From contig JALFRW010000030.1 of the NCBI GenBank assembly GCA_022778715.1, positions 124,001-188,000 of the forward strand: 64,000 bases of DNA, read 5' to 3'. Both the position numbers and the translations under genes were made by a program. The notes under the pieces are model-generated. The model ran no database searches. It was given only the letters and a program-made list of their open reading frames with translations, and was not told where the DNA came from. Of this stretch, positions 8,357-18,052 are shown one piece after another; position 1 is the first letter of the stretch; every line of letters begins with the position of its first letter. Source of the stretch: Ezakiella sp. GTDB taxonomy: Bacteria > Bacillota > Clostridia > Tissierellales > Peptoniphilaceae.

Positions 8357-11300
8357 TTGCTACCTCCTTTATAATCCGTAGTTGAATTTTTTTATCATTT
8401 AAATCGGTTGCTTCTTCGTCAAGCTCAGTGAATTTTATATTTGTGGTTAGTGTTTCATATTTAATTGTGTCAGCATATGAAACAAATACTGATTTTAGAG
8501 CATCTTCACAACTGATTTCAAGCACAATTCTATCGCTCACATCTAAATCTTTAGTTTTTCTTTCTTGTTGAATCTTAGAAATAAGTTCTCTCACATAACC
8601 TTCGTTTATGAGTTCCGGTGTTAGTTTTGTGTTTAAAAGAACATACAAATTGTTTTCAACTTGTACATCATAGCCTTCTTTTGCACTAACCTTGATGTCC
8701 ACATAAGTCTTGTTAATTTCATAGTCCTCACCGCCAAGATTTAGAATTATATTTTCCTTTTCAAGCTTTTCAATTAGCTCTTGCTTGTTTGAGTCTTGAA
8801 GATATTTTGTAAATTCTGCAATATTTTTTCCAAGCACAGGACCGGCGACTTTGAAGTTTGGTTTTAATTCAAAAATCATAAATTCGTTTACATTTGATTC
8901 ATAATCCACAACTTTTATATTCAATTCTTCTTTTACAAGTGGTTCTAAATCGCTAATTATTCTCCTATATTTACCGTCAATAACAATGGATTCAAGAGGT
9001 TGTCTAACTTTGATGTTAACTTTTTCTCTTGCAGATCTTCCCAGAGAAACGATATCACGTACAAGATTTACTTTTTCTTCAAGCTTTTCGTCTATTAAAT
9101 TCAAATCAGCTACTGGATAATCTTCAATATGAACACTTTCTTTGGCAGTTAAGTTTCTATACAATTCTTCTGCAATAAATGGAGTGATTGGTGCAACAAG
9201 CTTTGAGAGTCCTAGCAAAACTTCATAAGTCGTAACAAACGCTGAAGATTTTGAATTGCCTTCTTCTCCCCAGAAACGTCTTCTGCTACGTCTTATATAC
9301 CAATTTGAAAAGTCTTCCACAATAAAGTCGATAAGATCTTTGGAAATTCTTGTAAGTTCAAATATATTTAAATTATTTTCAACAGATTTTACTAAATTGT
9401 TGAATCTGGAAATAATCCACTTATCTATTTCCTCTCTATCTTCCACGGAAATGTCTATATTGTATGGGTCAATTTTTTCGCTTTTCACATATAATTGGAA
9501 GAATGTATAAATGTTTCTGAGAGTTCTTATATATTTGGATTCAACTTCTTTTAGCCCGTCAATGTCAAACTTGGTTGGTAGCCATGGATCACTGACATAG
9601 ATAACATAGAACCTTGCAACGTCAGCACCAAATTTCTCGAAAATTTCAAATGGGTCCACTGTGTTTCCCTTTGACTTACTCATCTTTTTACCGTTTTTGT
9701 CGAGCACTAAGTCATTTACAAGCACGCGTTTATATGGAGCCTTGCCCGTCATGTATGTTGAAATTGCCAGCAAACTGTAGAACCAACCACGCGTTTGGTC
9801 AATCCCTTCACAAATAAAATCTGCCGGAAAATAATTGTCGAAATCGTTCTTGTGTTCAAATGGATAGTGTCTTTGAGCAAATGGCATAGCTCCAGAGTCA
9901 AACCAAACGTCTATAACGTCCTTGTATCTGGTCATAATACCGCCACATTCGCATTTCAAATGACAGTCATCTACATATGGACGGTGCAAATCAATATTTT
10001 CATCAATATCTTCAATCGCTCTTTCAATGAGTTCTTTTTTGCTACCAATGCTTGTGGTCTTTCCGCACTTTTCACATTTCCAAATTGGTAGCGGAGTACC
10101 CCAGTAACGATTTCTTGAAAGCGCCCAGTCGTTTAAATTTTCCAGCCAGTTGCCAAATCTTTTTTCGCCAACATAATCCGGGAACCATTTAACTCCATTG
10201 TTGTTTTTAATCATTTGGTCTTTAAATTTGTTTACATTGATATACCATGAAGGCTTAGCATAGTAAATAAGAGGAGTGTGACATCTCCAACAGTGAGGAT
10301 AATTGTGTTCCATCTTTTGCTTTTTAACTAGCTTACCATTTTCTTTTAAATATTCGATAACTTTTGTGTCTGCATCAAAAACAAGCATGTCTTTCCAGAA
10401 TCCAGTGCTGTATTTTCCCTCTTCATTAACCGGATTAAAAACCGGCAAATTATATTTTTTGCCAACATTGTAATCATCTTCTCCAAATGCGGGAGCAATA
10501 TGAACAATACCGGTACCATCAGAAGTTGTTACATAATCGGCATTAACAATATAAAAAGCTTTTTTATCAGCTTTTAGCATCGGAATCAATTGTTCATAAT
10601 CAATGCCTTCAAGTTCTATACCAAGCTTTTTGTCAACAATTTCGTAGTTGTCAGTTACATTTGTCAAAACTTCAGAAATTAAAGTTTCAGCCATCCACCA
10701 ATATTCATTTAATTCTGGCAAAAACAGCTTGACATATATGATTCTCGGATGCACCGCAAGAGCAACATTGGAGCACAGTGTCCATGGAGTTGTAGTCCAT
10801 GCGATAAAATACTCATTAGCTGTATTGATTCTCTTAAATTTTACATAGCATGTAACTGTTTTAATATTTTCATAGCCTTGTGCCACTTCATGTGATGCAA
10901 GACCTGTGCCGCACCTTGGACAGTACGGAAGAATTTTGTGACCCTCATACAAAAGACCATCATTGTACATTTTATTTAAAATATACCAAACTGATTCAAT
11001 ATAATCATTATGGAAAGTTACATATGGATTGTCGAGATCAATTTCATATGCCATTCTTTCTGTCATCTTTCTCCAAAGTGATTCATATTGGAAAACAGAA
11101 TTTTTACATTCTTTATTGAACTTTTCGACGCCGTAAGCTTCAATTTCTTTCTTGTTCTTCAAACCCAGCTTCTTTTCAACTTCAATTTCAACCGGAAGTC
11201 CGTGTGTATCCCAACCGGCTTTTCTAGTAACATACTTGCCTTTCATGATTTGATGTCGAAGTGTTAAATCCTTTAAAGTTCTACTAAAAACATGGTGAAT

Positions 11301-11468
11301 TCCGGGCTTGCCATTTGCAGTCGGCGGTCCTTCGTAAAAAACAAAATTTTCATTCCCTTTTCTATTTTCTTGTGATTTATGAAGTAAATCAATATCTTGC
11401 CAATATTTAACTAATTTTAATTCTCTCTCATTAACTGAAGAGCTATCCAATGGTCCAAATTTTTCCAT
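8349..11468 (-). CDS. ileS: Isoleucyl-tRNA synthetase, type 2 (IleRS2), with GIHH signature
   Basis: A 1039-residue class Ia synthetase that charges tRNA-Ile. The N-terminal motif reads GPPTANGKPGIHHV (residues 47-60), the form seen in type-2, eukaryote-like IleRS, where type-1 enzymes have PPYANGNIHIGH. The class signature is therefore G56-I57-H58-H59 instead of HxGH. KMSKS lies near residue 598. A long C-terminal extension replaces the zinc-finger end of type-1 enzymes. IleRS2 enzymes are known for low sensitivity to mupirocin. It is preceded by a canonical T-box and a promoter, with AAGGAGGTATGGA before the ATG, and overlaps the downstream parvulin gene. Confidence 0.97.
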   Translation of the reverse strand: MEKFGPLDSSSVNERELKLVKYWQDIDLLHKSQENRKGNENFVFYEGPPTANGKPGIHHVFSRTLKDLTLRHQIMKGKYVTRKAGWDTHGLPVEIEVEKKLGLKNKKEIEAYGVEKFNKECKNSVFQYESLWRKMTERMAYEIDLDNPYVTFHNDYIESVWYILNKMYNDGLLYEGHKILPYCPRCGTGLASHEVAQGYENIKTVTCYVKFKRINTANEYFIAWTTTPWTLCSNVALAVHPRIIYVKLFLPELNEYWWMAETLISEVLTNVTDNYEIVDKKLGIELEGIDYEQLIPMLKADKKAFYIVNADYVTTSDGTGIVHIAPAFGEDDYNVGKKYNLPVFNPVNEEGKYSTGFWKDMLVFDADTKVIEYLKENGKLVKKQKMEHNYPHCWRCHTPLIYYAKPSWYINVNKFKDQMIKNNNGVKWFPDYVGEKRFGNWLENLNDWALSRNRYWGTPLPIWKCEKCGKTTSIGSKKELIERAIEDIDENIDLHRPYVDDCHLKCECGGIMTRYKDVIDVWFDSGAMPFAQRHYPFEHKNDFDNYFPADFICEGIDQTRGWFYSLLAISTYMTGKAPYKRVLVNDLVLDKNGKKMSKSKGNTVDPFEIFEKFGADVARFYVIYVSDPWLPTKFDIDGLKEVESKYIRTLRNIYTFFQLYVKSEKIDPYNIDISVEDREEIDKWIISRFNNLVKSVENNLNIFELTRISKDLIDFIVEDFSNWYIRRSRRRFWGEEGNSKSSAFVTTYEVLLGLSKLVAPITPFIAEELYRNLTAKESVHIEDYPVADLNLIDEKLEEKVNLVRDIVSLGRSAREKVNIKVRQPLESIVIDGKYRRIISDLEPLVKEELNIKVVDYESNVNEFMIFELKPNFKVAGPVLGKNIAEFTKYLQDSNKQELIEKLEKENIILNLGGEDYEINKTYVDIKVSAKEGYDVQVENNLYVLLNTKLTPELINEGYVRELISKIQQERKTKDLDVSDRIVLEISCEDALKSVFVSYADTIKYETLTTNIKFTELDEEATDLNDKKIQLRIIKEVANE

Positions 11469-11484
11469 TCCATACCTCCTTACA

Positions 11485-11682
11485 AAAAATGCCCTCGATA
11501 AAAAATATCGAGGGACGAATATATCCGCGGTACCACCTTCGTTTGCTAATTGCCACTTAAAGTAATTAACGCTTAACTCACGCCTAAGTAGGGAAAAAGA
11601 GAAGTTGATACCAACAAAATGAACAATACAATCTCACACCATACATTGCTCGCTTAAAAATTCGTAATTTGTTGCGATCTTC
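11485..11682 (-). promoter_or_regulatory. T-box riboswitch (isoleucine) controlling ileS
   Basis: Minus strand. The leader contains GAAGGTGGTACCGCGG (11525-11540), the antiterminator T-box core. It is followed by a terminator hairpin, CCCTCGATA/TATCGAGGG, with a T run (11485-11515). About 70 bases upstream, GGTATCAAC offers ATC (11607-11609) as the specifier codon for tRNA-Ile, matching the gene. Uncharged tRNA-Ile would stabilise the antiterminator and switch on ileS. Confidence 0.95.
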
Positions 11683-11688
11683 TAATTT

Positions 11689-11717
11689 ATTTTATAACAA
11701 AAATTTTATTTTGTCAA
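11689..11717 (-). promoter_or_regulatory. Promoter of the T-box/ileS transcript
   Basis: TTGACA (11712-11717), a 17-base spacer, then TAAAAT (11689-11694) on the minus strand. It overlaps the last codons of the preceding gene and fires into the T-box leader. Near-consensus sigma-A type. Confidence 0.88.
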
Positions 11718-12992
11718 CGATTCCAATATTTTTCTTAGTTCAAAAAGTTTTGATTCTTCAATTTCTACATCGCTATATTTTATTGGTGTACCTTTTTTTA
11801 TTTCTTTTTTAATTTTAACTTTCTCACCAATAAGTCCATAAGGCATATAGTTATTTTCTCTGGCATATCTATATTCATATATTGTCCCATAAGCTGTTTT
11901 TCCACCAGCTCCATCCATCGCTTCACCCGGGTGCAAATCTCTTTTTGCAACTGCTATTGTATCTGCATAAGGTTTAAGAGGAATTGGTGCAATTGTTGGT
12001 ATATTAAAAAAATAACTTTGAGCGATTGTGATTGGCACTTCTAGGCTCGTTAAGTGATAAGGCCTATATAGAATATAATTTGGTCCAATACCAATTTTTA
12101 AAAACTTTAACTCATGGTCCACAATTTCATTTTGAGCTTTTATGAGCACAAAAACACCAGGTGCAATTCCATTTACATATTCTACAGTGTTATATTTTTC
12201 AATAATACCACCATCGGCTTTAAGGGCCAATTTTTTTTCTAAATTTTTAATATCTGAAACAATTCCATGACAACCTGGTACATCCGGAGTAAAACCTATT
12301 GCATTGCACATCAACGTTAGCTCTTCCATTGTTTTTGAACCATCCACAAATGATGCTAGCATATTTGGTCTGATGCCTTTTTGCATTGCTTCATCGTGCA
12401 CACTTTCATAATCTGCGTCGTGAATTAAAGGATTGTTTTTACCTTTTCCAACCATAAGCACTTCAAAGCCAAGCAATTTTGCAAAATCGTATAGCTCTTT
12501 TACACTTCCAGGTTCGTCACCGGCAATTCCGGTATAGGTCACTCCATTATCTTGTGCTATTTTACTTAATAGCGGCCCTACAACGACATCACACTCCACA
12601 TTTAGACTTACAATATGCTTTTTATTATTAAGCGCATTAAAAGCGATTTTAGCGCCTTCATAAGGACTACCCGTGGCATCAACAATGACATCAATGTCTT
12701 TATGGTCAAAAAACTCATATGGATCTTCCATGATATAAAACGCATTTGATTCTTTATTGTATTCAGACTTTTTAGAAATATATTTTATATTATTTTTGTT
12801 CGCACCAGAACTCAAAAATGCTTTTTTAGTTTTTTCATTATCCCTAGAGTAGCAAATATTGCATTTAAAACCGGGCAATTCATTCAATTGTACAATCAAA
12901 GAATTTCCCATAAACCCGGCTCCAATTACAGCAACATTTATGAATTTTTTTTGATTATGAAGCTCTATAAGTTTTGCTTTTAAGATTTGCAT
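11706..12992 (-). CDS. Homoserine-dehydrogenase-like NAD(P)-dependent oxidoreductase with C-terminal SAF domain (COG4091 type)
   Basis: A 428-residue protein. The N-terminal Rossmann fold has FINVAVIGAGFMGNSL (GxGxxG near residues 23-28), and DVIVDATGSPYEGAKIA resembles the homoserine dehydrogenase nucleotide-binding domain. A SAF-type domain follows near residues 350-420 (AVAKRDLHPGEAMDG and later LIGEKVKIKKEIKKGT). This is the COG4091 'predicted homoserine dehydrogenase' layout; its substrate is not settled and several carbon-acid roles are possible. The ATG follows AAAGGAGGAAAT and overlaps the end of the flavoprotein gene by 13 bases, so it belongs to the prmC-prfA operon. The adjoining genes give no clue to its metabolite. 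Confidence 0.8.
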   Translation of the reverse strand: MQILKAKLIELHNQKKFINVAVIGAGFMGNSLIVQLNELPGFKCNICYSRDNEKTKKAFLSSGANKNNIKYISKKSEYNKESNAFYIMEDPYEFFDHKDIDVIVDATGSPYEGAKIAFNALNNKKHIVSLNVECDVVVGPLLSKIAQDNGVTYTGIAGDEPGSVKELYDFAKLLGFEVLMVGKGKNNPLIHDADYESVHDEAMQKGIRPNMLASFVDGSKTMEELTLMCNAIGFTPDVPGCHGIVSDIKNLEKKLALKADGGIIEKYNTVEYVNGIAPGVFVLIKAQNEIVDHELKFLKIGIGPNYILYRPYHLTSLEVPITIAQSYFFNIPTIAPIPLKPYADTIAVAKRDLHPGEAMDGAGGKTAYGTIYEYRYARENNYMPYGLIGEKVKIKKEIKKGTPIKYSDVEIEESKLFELRKILESLTK

Positions 12993-14185
12993 ATTTCCTC
13001 CTTTAGAAAGTCGGCAACTTTTATTGAACTTAAAAGTGCGAAAGTAATATTATATCCTCCACAATCTCCGTCCACATTTAAATATTCGCCAATCATAAAT
13101 AAGTTTTTCACTATTTTAGACTCAAAATTAGTGTTTATATAATTCGTGTCTATTCCTCCAATTGTGATTTGGCTAAGTTTCCAAGAGCCGCCAGAAATGT
13201 CTCTAATTTCAAAACTTTTAATAATATTTGTAAGCATTTCAATTTCAGAATCGCAAATTTGTGAAAGCGGTTTATTCTTATCAATTTGAAGTACCTTTAA
13301 GATCACATTTCCAATCTTTTTGTGAATTATACCATTTAAAAGCCAGCTTGTGTTTCTATTTGGAAAAGTTTTGATTCTCTTTATCAACAGCTCTTTCATT
13401 CTTTTGTCGTCATAATCCGGCATAAAATCAAGATAAACAGATTTTATATTGTTTCTAATAACGTTTGAAGAAATTTCAAAAATAGCATTTCCACTGATTC
13501 CATCTTCTGTGAAGATTATGTCTCCAATTTTGTCAATTTTTTCAGAATTTAAATAGTAAAACACGCTGCATTCCACGCGCGTACCCTTTAACTCACGAAT
13601 AAATGGAATAGATGCTTTAAAAGCAGTGACTCCAGGATATAGCTTGGTTTTCTTATGACCTAAATTTTCAGCAAGCTTGTAGCTCTTTCCGTCTGTTCCC
13701 AATTGTGGATAACTCATAGAGCCAGGCGCCAATATACAGTAGTTAAAAGGATTTGAGTAGTCATTATTGATTATGAATTTGTTATTTTTAACTTTTAAAT
13801 CTTCAACTTCCGTGGATAATTTCAATTCCACATTTGATTCTTCTATCTTTAAAAAAAATGCATCTACTACGCTTGAAGCTTGCATGCTGGATGGATATAT
13901 TCGACCTCTTTTATCAGCCTTTTTTTCAATTCCTAGGAAGCTTAAAAATTTCTCGCCGCTTCTTATATCTATTTCAGAAAAAAATTTATTTATAAACTCA
14001 TCATCTCCATGAAAATTGGTATGATCTATTTTCTCATTTGAAAAATTGCACTGTCCATTTCCTGTTACGAGAAGCTTCTTTAAAATTCTATCGTTTTTTT
14101 CAAATATTGTTACATCATAAAAATCTGCAAGTTGAATTGCAAGGCTCACCCCTGCTACACCTCCGCCAATTACTGCAATTTTCAT
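12980..14185 (-). CDS. FAD-binding flavoprotein of the HI0933/YhiN (BaiN-like) family
   Basis: A 401-residue protein. It starts [20 protein letters not shown], the FAD dinucleotide-binding GxGxxG, and continues with TGNGQCNFSN, diagnostic of the HI0933/YhiN family. Further matches are ILAPGSMSYPQLGTDG and, at the end, MIGEYLNVDGDCGGYN, where the second FAD contact lies. Members are predicted NAD(P)/FAD oxidoreductases; a bile-acid reductase (BaiN) is one described case, which cannot be extended to this protein. Its start codon overlaps the prfA stop by one base (TAATG), so it is co-translated with release factor 1. Confidence 0.9.
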   Translation of the reverse strand: MKIAVIGGGVAGVSLAIQLADFYDVTIFEKNDRILKKLLVTGNGQCNFSNEKIDHTNFHGDDEFINKFFSEIDIRSGEKFLSFLGIEKKADKRGRIYPSSMQASSVVDAFFLKIEESNVELKLSTEVEDLKVKNNKFIINNDYSNPFNYCILAPGSMSYPQLGTDGKSYKLAENLGHKKTKLYPGVTAFKASIPFIRELKGTRVECSVFYYLNSEKIDKIGDIIFTEDGISGNAIFEISSNVIRNNIKSVYLDFMPDYDDKRMKELLIKRIKTFPNRNTSWLLNGIIHKKIGNVILKVLQIDKNKPLSQICDSEIEMLTNIIKSFEIRDISGGSWKLSQITIGGIDTNYINTNFESKIVKNLFMIGEYLNVDGDCGGYNITFALLSSIKVADFLKEEICKS

Positions 14186-15261
14186 TATAATTCTTTTGCA
14201 GCCATTTTGTCGATTTGTGCTTGATTGCTTAGCGCTTCAATCATTTCATCAAGGTAACCATTTAAAAAATCTTGCAATTGATAAATTGTCTTGTTGATTC
14301 TATGGTCAGTTATTCTGCCTTGTGGAAAGTTGTACGTTCTAATTCTTTCTGATCTATCTCCAGAACCCACTTGGCTTCTTTTTTTAGCTGCAAGCTCTTT
14401 TTCTTGCTCTTCGCGTTTAATCTCATACAGTCTGGATTTTAAAACTTTAATAGCTTTATCCTTATTTTTTAACTGACTCTTTTCGTCTTGACAAGCAACC
14501 ACAAGTCCTGTTGGAATGTGTGTAACTCTAACTGCAGAGTCTGTGGTGTTAACAGATTGTCCCCCGTGACCGCTTGAACGATACACATCTATTTTTAAAT
14601 CGTTGGGATCAATATTAACTTCCACGTCTTTCGCTTCCGGCATAACTGAAACAGTTGCAGCTGAAGTATGAACACGACCACCAGATTCTGTTTCAGGGAC
14701 TCTTTGAACTCTGTGCACACCGGATTCATATTTTAGCTTGGAGTAAGCCCCTTTACCGTTAATCATAAAGATTGCTTCTTTGTATCCTCCGATGCCGATT
14801 TCGTTGGTACTGATGATATCAATTGCCCAGCCCATTTTTTCAGCATATCGAGTATACATTCTAAACAAATCTCCAGCAAATAGTGCAGCCTCATCTCCAC
14901 CGGTTCCAGCACGAATTTCCATGATAACGTTTCTTTCATCGTTAGGATCCTTTGGAATTAAAAGAACTTTTATTTCGTTTTCAACTTTTTCGATTTTTTC
15001 TTCTAACTCTTTTTGTTCTTCTTTCACAAGATCTTTTAATTCTTCTTCCACATTTTCATACAATAAAGCCTTGTTGGATTCGTAGTCATTTACATAACTT
15101 TCGTATTTAATCACTTTGTCATAAATTTCTTGCAAACTTGAATGCTCAATCATGGCTTCTTGATATTTTTCCATATCATTAAGCAAATTTGGGTCCATAA
15201 TGAGATCATTTACCTCTTTGTATTTTTCTTTAATACTTTCTAATTGTTCTTTATTTAACAT
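14185..15261 (-). CDS. prfA: Peptide chain release factor 1
   Basis: 358 residues, the usual RF1 length. The catalytic GGQ lies in [21 protein letters not shown] (near residues 228-245). The family block [24 protein letters not shown] is complete. RF1 recognises UAA and UAG and triggers peptide release. The gene overlaps prmC, whose product methylates the GGQ glutamine, by 11 bases, a common and functionally sensible pairing. Confidence 0.97.
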   Translation of the reverse strand: MLNKEQLESIKEKYKEVNDLIMDPNLLNDMEKYQEAMIEHSSLQEIYDKVIKYESYVNDYESNKALLYENVEEELKDLVKEEQKELEEKIEKVENEIKVLLIPKDPNDERNVIMEIRAGTGGDEAALFAGDLFRMYTRYAEKMGWAIDIISTNEIGIGGYKEAIFMINGKGAYSKLKYESGVHRVQRVPETESGGRVHTSAATVSVMPEAKDVEVNIDPNDLKIDVYRSSGHGGQSVNTTDSAVRVTHIPTGLVVACQDEKSQLKNKDKAIKVLKSRLYEIKREEQEKELAAKKRSQVGSGDRSERIRTYNFPQGRITDHRINKTIYQLQDFLNGYLDEMIEALSNQAQIDKMAAKEL

Positions 15262-16090
15262 CTATTTCACTTCCTTTTAAGATTAGAAATCTATTCAAAT
15301 TCTGAAAATCTTTTATGAATTCAAATTTGAATGTTCTATTTTTTAAGTAATCTATAAGTTTTTCCTTTTGAGTTTCGTCAATCTCAATAATTGAAATAAA
15401 GTTTGGTTCGGTGTATTTATCTAATTCGTCAATAAATTTCTTTATTAAATACAAACCATCGTCACCGGCAAATATTGCGTGTTGTGGTTCATATTTTTGT
15501 ATTTCAATTTGCAATTTATTCTTTCTATCCTCCGGCACATACGGAGGATTCATAGTTATCAAATCGAATTTTCCGTTAATATTGCTAAAAAGATCGCTCT
15601 CTAAAATGTCAACATTAGCTTTTAAATTATTCGCATTAATTTTAGCCACTTCCAGTGCAGACTTCGAGATATCTGAAATCACCGTTTTTACGTTAAAGAT
15701 TTTATTTAAAGTAATACCTATTACTCCGCTGCCGGTGCACAAATCTAAAATTCTTTCAGGCTTGGAATTCATATAATGCTTTTCCAAATAGTCAATCATA
15801 ATTTCTGTCTCATATCTGGGAACAAGCACTCTTTCGTCCACTACAAACTTTCGACCATAAAATTCTTTAAAACCAACAATATAATTATAAGGAATATTTT
15901 GAAGTCTCTTATCAATTGCACTTATATATTTTTCAGATTGTATCCTCGTCAATTCAATATCTTTAGCATTTATAAAATCTATTTTACTTAGTGAAAAAAG
16001 ATCTTCAGCAAAATATTTTGCCTCATTTATTCCATTGTCAACATTTACAAGCTTTTCTTCGCCATATTTGATAATTTCATATAAATTCAT
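15251..16090 (-). CDS. prmC: Release factor glutamine N5-methyltransferase
   Basis: A 279-residue SAM-dependent methyltransferase that methylates the GGQ glutamine of RF1 and RF2. Motif I is [15 protein letters not shown] and the catalytic NPPYVPE is present (near residues 180-186). An N-terminal helical substrate-binding domain covers about the first 80 residues. It overlaps prfA. It lies downstream of rpmE with a terminator in between, so it depends on read-through or on a promoter I cannot identify. Confidence 0.95.
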   Translation of the reverse strand: MNLYEIIKYGEEKLVNVDNGINEAKYFAEDLFSLSKIDFINAKDIELTRIQSEKYISAIDKRLQNIPYNYIVGFKEFYGRKFVVDERVLVPRYETEIMIDYLEKHYMNSKPERILDLCTGSGVIGITLNKIFNVKTVISDISKSALEVAKINANNLKANVDILESDLFSNINGKFDLITMNPPYVPEDRKNKLQIEIQKYEPQHAIFAGDDGLYLIKKFIDELDKYTEPNFISIIEIDETQKEKLIDYLKNRTFKFEFIKDFQNLNRFLILKGSEIDVK

Positions 16091-16100
16091 ACTATTTTAT

Positions 16101-16131
16101 TAAAATAAAAAGGCTGCGTATAGTTGCAGCC
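16101..16131 (-). terminator. Terminator between rpmE and prmC
   Basis: Minus strand: GGCTGC, 8-base loop, GCAGCC, then TTTTTATTTTA. The stem starts at the base after the rpmE stop codon. A 6-bp stem suggests partial termination before prmC. Confidence 0.75.
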
Positions 16132-16347
16132 CTATTTATCTTTTTTTTCGTATTTCTTTTTAAACTTTTCAACTCTTCCTCCACGTTCAGCAAATTTTTG
16201 TTTACCTGTGAAGAAAGGATGGCATTCAGAGCAAACTTCAACTTTTAGTTCATCTCTTGTTGATGCAGATTGGAAAGTGTTTCCGCATGCACAAGTCACT
16301 GTTACCTCTTTAAATTCAGGATGTATATCTTTTTTCAATCTTTTCAC
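16132..16347 (-). CDS. rpmE: 50S ribosomal protein L31, zinc-binding type
   Basis: 71 residues. The four zinc ligands of the C+ form are present: C19 and C21 (CAC) and C39 and C42 (CSEC). [22 protein letters not shown] is the conserved C-terminal part. It starts at an ATG after GAGGTGAAAAG and has its own near-consensus promoter and terminator, so it can act as a single-gene unit. Confidence 0.97.
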   Translation of the reverse strand: MKRLKKDIHPEFKEVTVTCACGNTFQSASTRDELKVEVCSECHPFFTGKQKFAERGGRVEKFKKKYEKKDK

Positions 16348-16372
16348 CTCATTTCAACTATATAACCATTTT

Positions 16373-16401
16373 ATTTTATCACTATAATTTTTATTTGTCA
16401 A
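16373..16401 (-). promoter_or_regulatory. Promoter of rpmE
   Basis: TTGACA (16396-16401), 17 bases, TAAAAT (16373-16378) on the minus strand, about 26 bases upstream of the rpmE start codon. Confidence 0.85.
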
Positions 16402-16415
16402 GCATTTATCAAGCT

Positions 16416-17384
16416 TTATTTAGCATATTCAGGTTTTTTGTCAAGGTGGTGAATTGCTTTTATAAATCTAACCGTTCCGGTTTCTTGACGAAGTACAATT
16501 GTTTCTGTCTTTGCAATATTTTCACCTACAAAATGCACACCGTCCAACAGTTCGCAATGGCTCACACCGGTAGCAGCGAATGCAGCTTCATCACCTCTAA
16601 CTAGATCTTCAGTGGTGTAAACTTTTTCTGGGGACACGCCCATTTTCTTGCATCTTTCAATTTCAGCTTCATCTTTTGGAAGTAAAATGCCTTCAAATTG
16701 TCCGCCTAAACATTTTAATGCAACTGCTGCTAAAACTCCTTCCGGTGCTCCGCCGGATCCAATCAAAATGTCTCCACTAACATCTTCAAAACATGTAGCA
16801 ATAGCGCCTAAAACATCTCCGTCTTGGATAAATCTAATTCTAGCACCCATTTTTCTGATGATTTGAGCATATTTATCGTGTCTTGGCCTATCTAGCATGA
16901 CCACAGTTATGTCAGACATATCTTTGTTTAAAGCTTTTGAAAGGGCTATTAAATTGTCTTCTAGTGAGTTTTTAATTGAAACAACACCCTTTGCCTTTGG
17001 ACCCACTGCAATTTTTTCCATGTACATATCTGGTGCATGAAGAAGACATCCTTTTGGAGCTACTGCAAGAACTGCGATTGCATCTGTACCACCTTTTGCA
17101 ACAGCATTAGTACCATCTAGTGGGTCTACAGCGATATCTATTTCTGGCGAATCAGCATTTCTTAAACCGATTTCTTCTCCGATATATAACATAGGAGCTT
17201 CATCAATTTCACCTTCACCAATTACAACAGTTCCCGAAATATCGATAGTATCAAACATCTTTCTCATTGCATCAACCGCAGCTTGGTCTGCAGCATTTTT
17301 ATCTCCGCGTCCTAACCATTTTGCGCCTTGAATTGCGGCTGCTTCTGTTACACGAGCTAAATTTAAAACTAAATTTCTATCCAT
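16416..17384 (-). CDS. glpX: Class II fructose-1,6-bisphosphatase
   Basis: 322 residues from the ATG at 17382-17384. The longer frame would run back into the upstream aldolase gene. The family signature VIGEGEIDEAPMLYIGE and the metal/substrate loop VDPLDGTNAVAKGG are present, followed by GSGGAPEGVLAA. It makes fructose 6-phosphate for gluconeogenesis and cell-wall sugars. It begins two bases after the FSA-type aldolase gene, so the two are almost certainly co-transcribed; both act on fructose phosphates. Confidence 0.95.
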   Translation of the reverse strand: MDRNLVLNLARVTEAAAIQGAKWLGRGDKNAADQAAVDAMRKMFDTIDISGTVVIGEGEIDEAPMLYIGEEIGLRNADSPEIDIAVDPLDGTNAVAKGGTDAIAVLAVAPKGCLLHAPDMYMEKIAVGPKAKGVVSIKNSLEDNLIALSKALNKDMSDITVVMLDRPRHDKYAQIIRKMGARIRFIQDGDVLGAIATCFEDVSGDILIGSGGAPEGVLAAVALKCLGGQFEGILLPKDEAEIERCKKMGVSPEKVYTTEDLVRGDEAAFAATGVSHCELLDGVHFVGENIAKTETIVLRQETGTVRFIKAIHHLDKKPEYAK

Positions 17385-17386
17385 TA

Positions 17387-18043
17387 TTATTTTGCCTGTC
17401 CTTCTAAAAATATATCCCAATCTTTTTTGAAATTTTCAATTCCCTTATCTGTTAAAGGATGTTTTTCCATGCTAATAAAAACTTTGTACGGAATAGTAGC
17501 GATATCGCAACCAACGAGAGCCGCATCTCTAACATGTCCAACGTTTCTAACTGATGCCGCAATAACCTCGGTTGGCGTGCCATAATTATTAAACACTTCC
17601 ATAATTTCTTCAATTAATTGCATCCCATTGTATCCAATATCATCAATTCTTCCGATAAAAGGGCTAACATAAGTTGCACCGGCGTTTGCAGCGAGCATTG
17701 CTTGAGTTACAGAGAAAATAAGAGTACAATTTGTTTTGATTCCTTCATTTGAAAGAATTGAAATTGCTCTTAATCCTTCAGTTGTCATTGGTATTTTTAC
17801 GACAATATTTTTACTGATTTTAGATAAATTTCTACCTTCAATAATCATATTTTCAGCATCGTATGATGTAACTTCAGCACTGATATCTCCATCTACGAGT
17901 TCTGTAATTTCTTTTACCACTTGTTTAAAATCTCTGCCTTCTTTTGCAATAAGGCTTGGGTTTGTGGTAACACCACTTAAAACTCCCCATTGAGCAACTT
18001 CCTTGATTTCTTCAATATTTGCAGTGTCGATAAAAAATTTCAT
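17387..18043 (-). CDS. Fructose-6-phosphate aldolase/transaldolase-like protein (FSA/TalC family)
   Basis: 218 residues, the short transaldolase size. It starts [20 protein letters not shown] and contains [13 protein letters not shown]. The Schiff-base lysine is in NIVVKIPMT (near residue 85), and [11 protein letters not shown] follows. Family members act as transaldolases or as fructose-6-phosphate aldolases; sequence alone does not decide. It is followed two bases later by glpX and preceded by a nitroreductase gene. Confidence 0.93.
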   Translation of the reverse strand: MKFFIDTANIEEIKEVAQWGVLSGVTTNPSLIAKEGRDFKQVVKEITELVDGDISAEVTSYDAENMIIEGRNLSKISKNIVVKIPMTTEGLRAISILSNEGIKTNCTLIFSVTQAMLAANAGATYVSPFIGRIDDIGYNGMQLIEEIMEVFNNYGTPTEVIAASVRNVGHVRDAALVGCDIATIPYKVFISMEKHPLTDKGIENFKKDWDIFLEGQAK

Positions 18044-18052
18044 TTTCTACTC

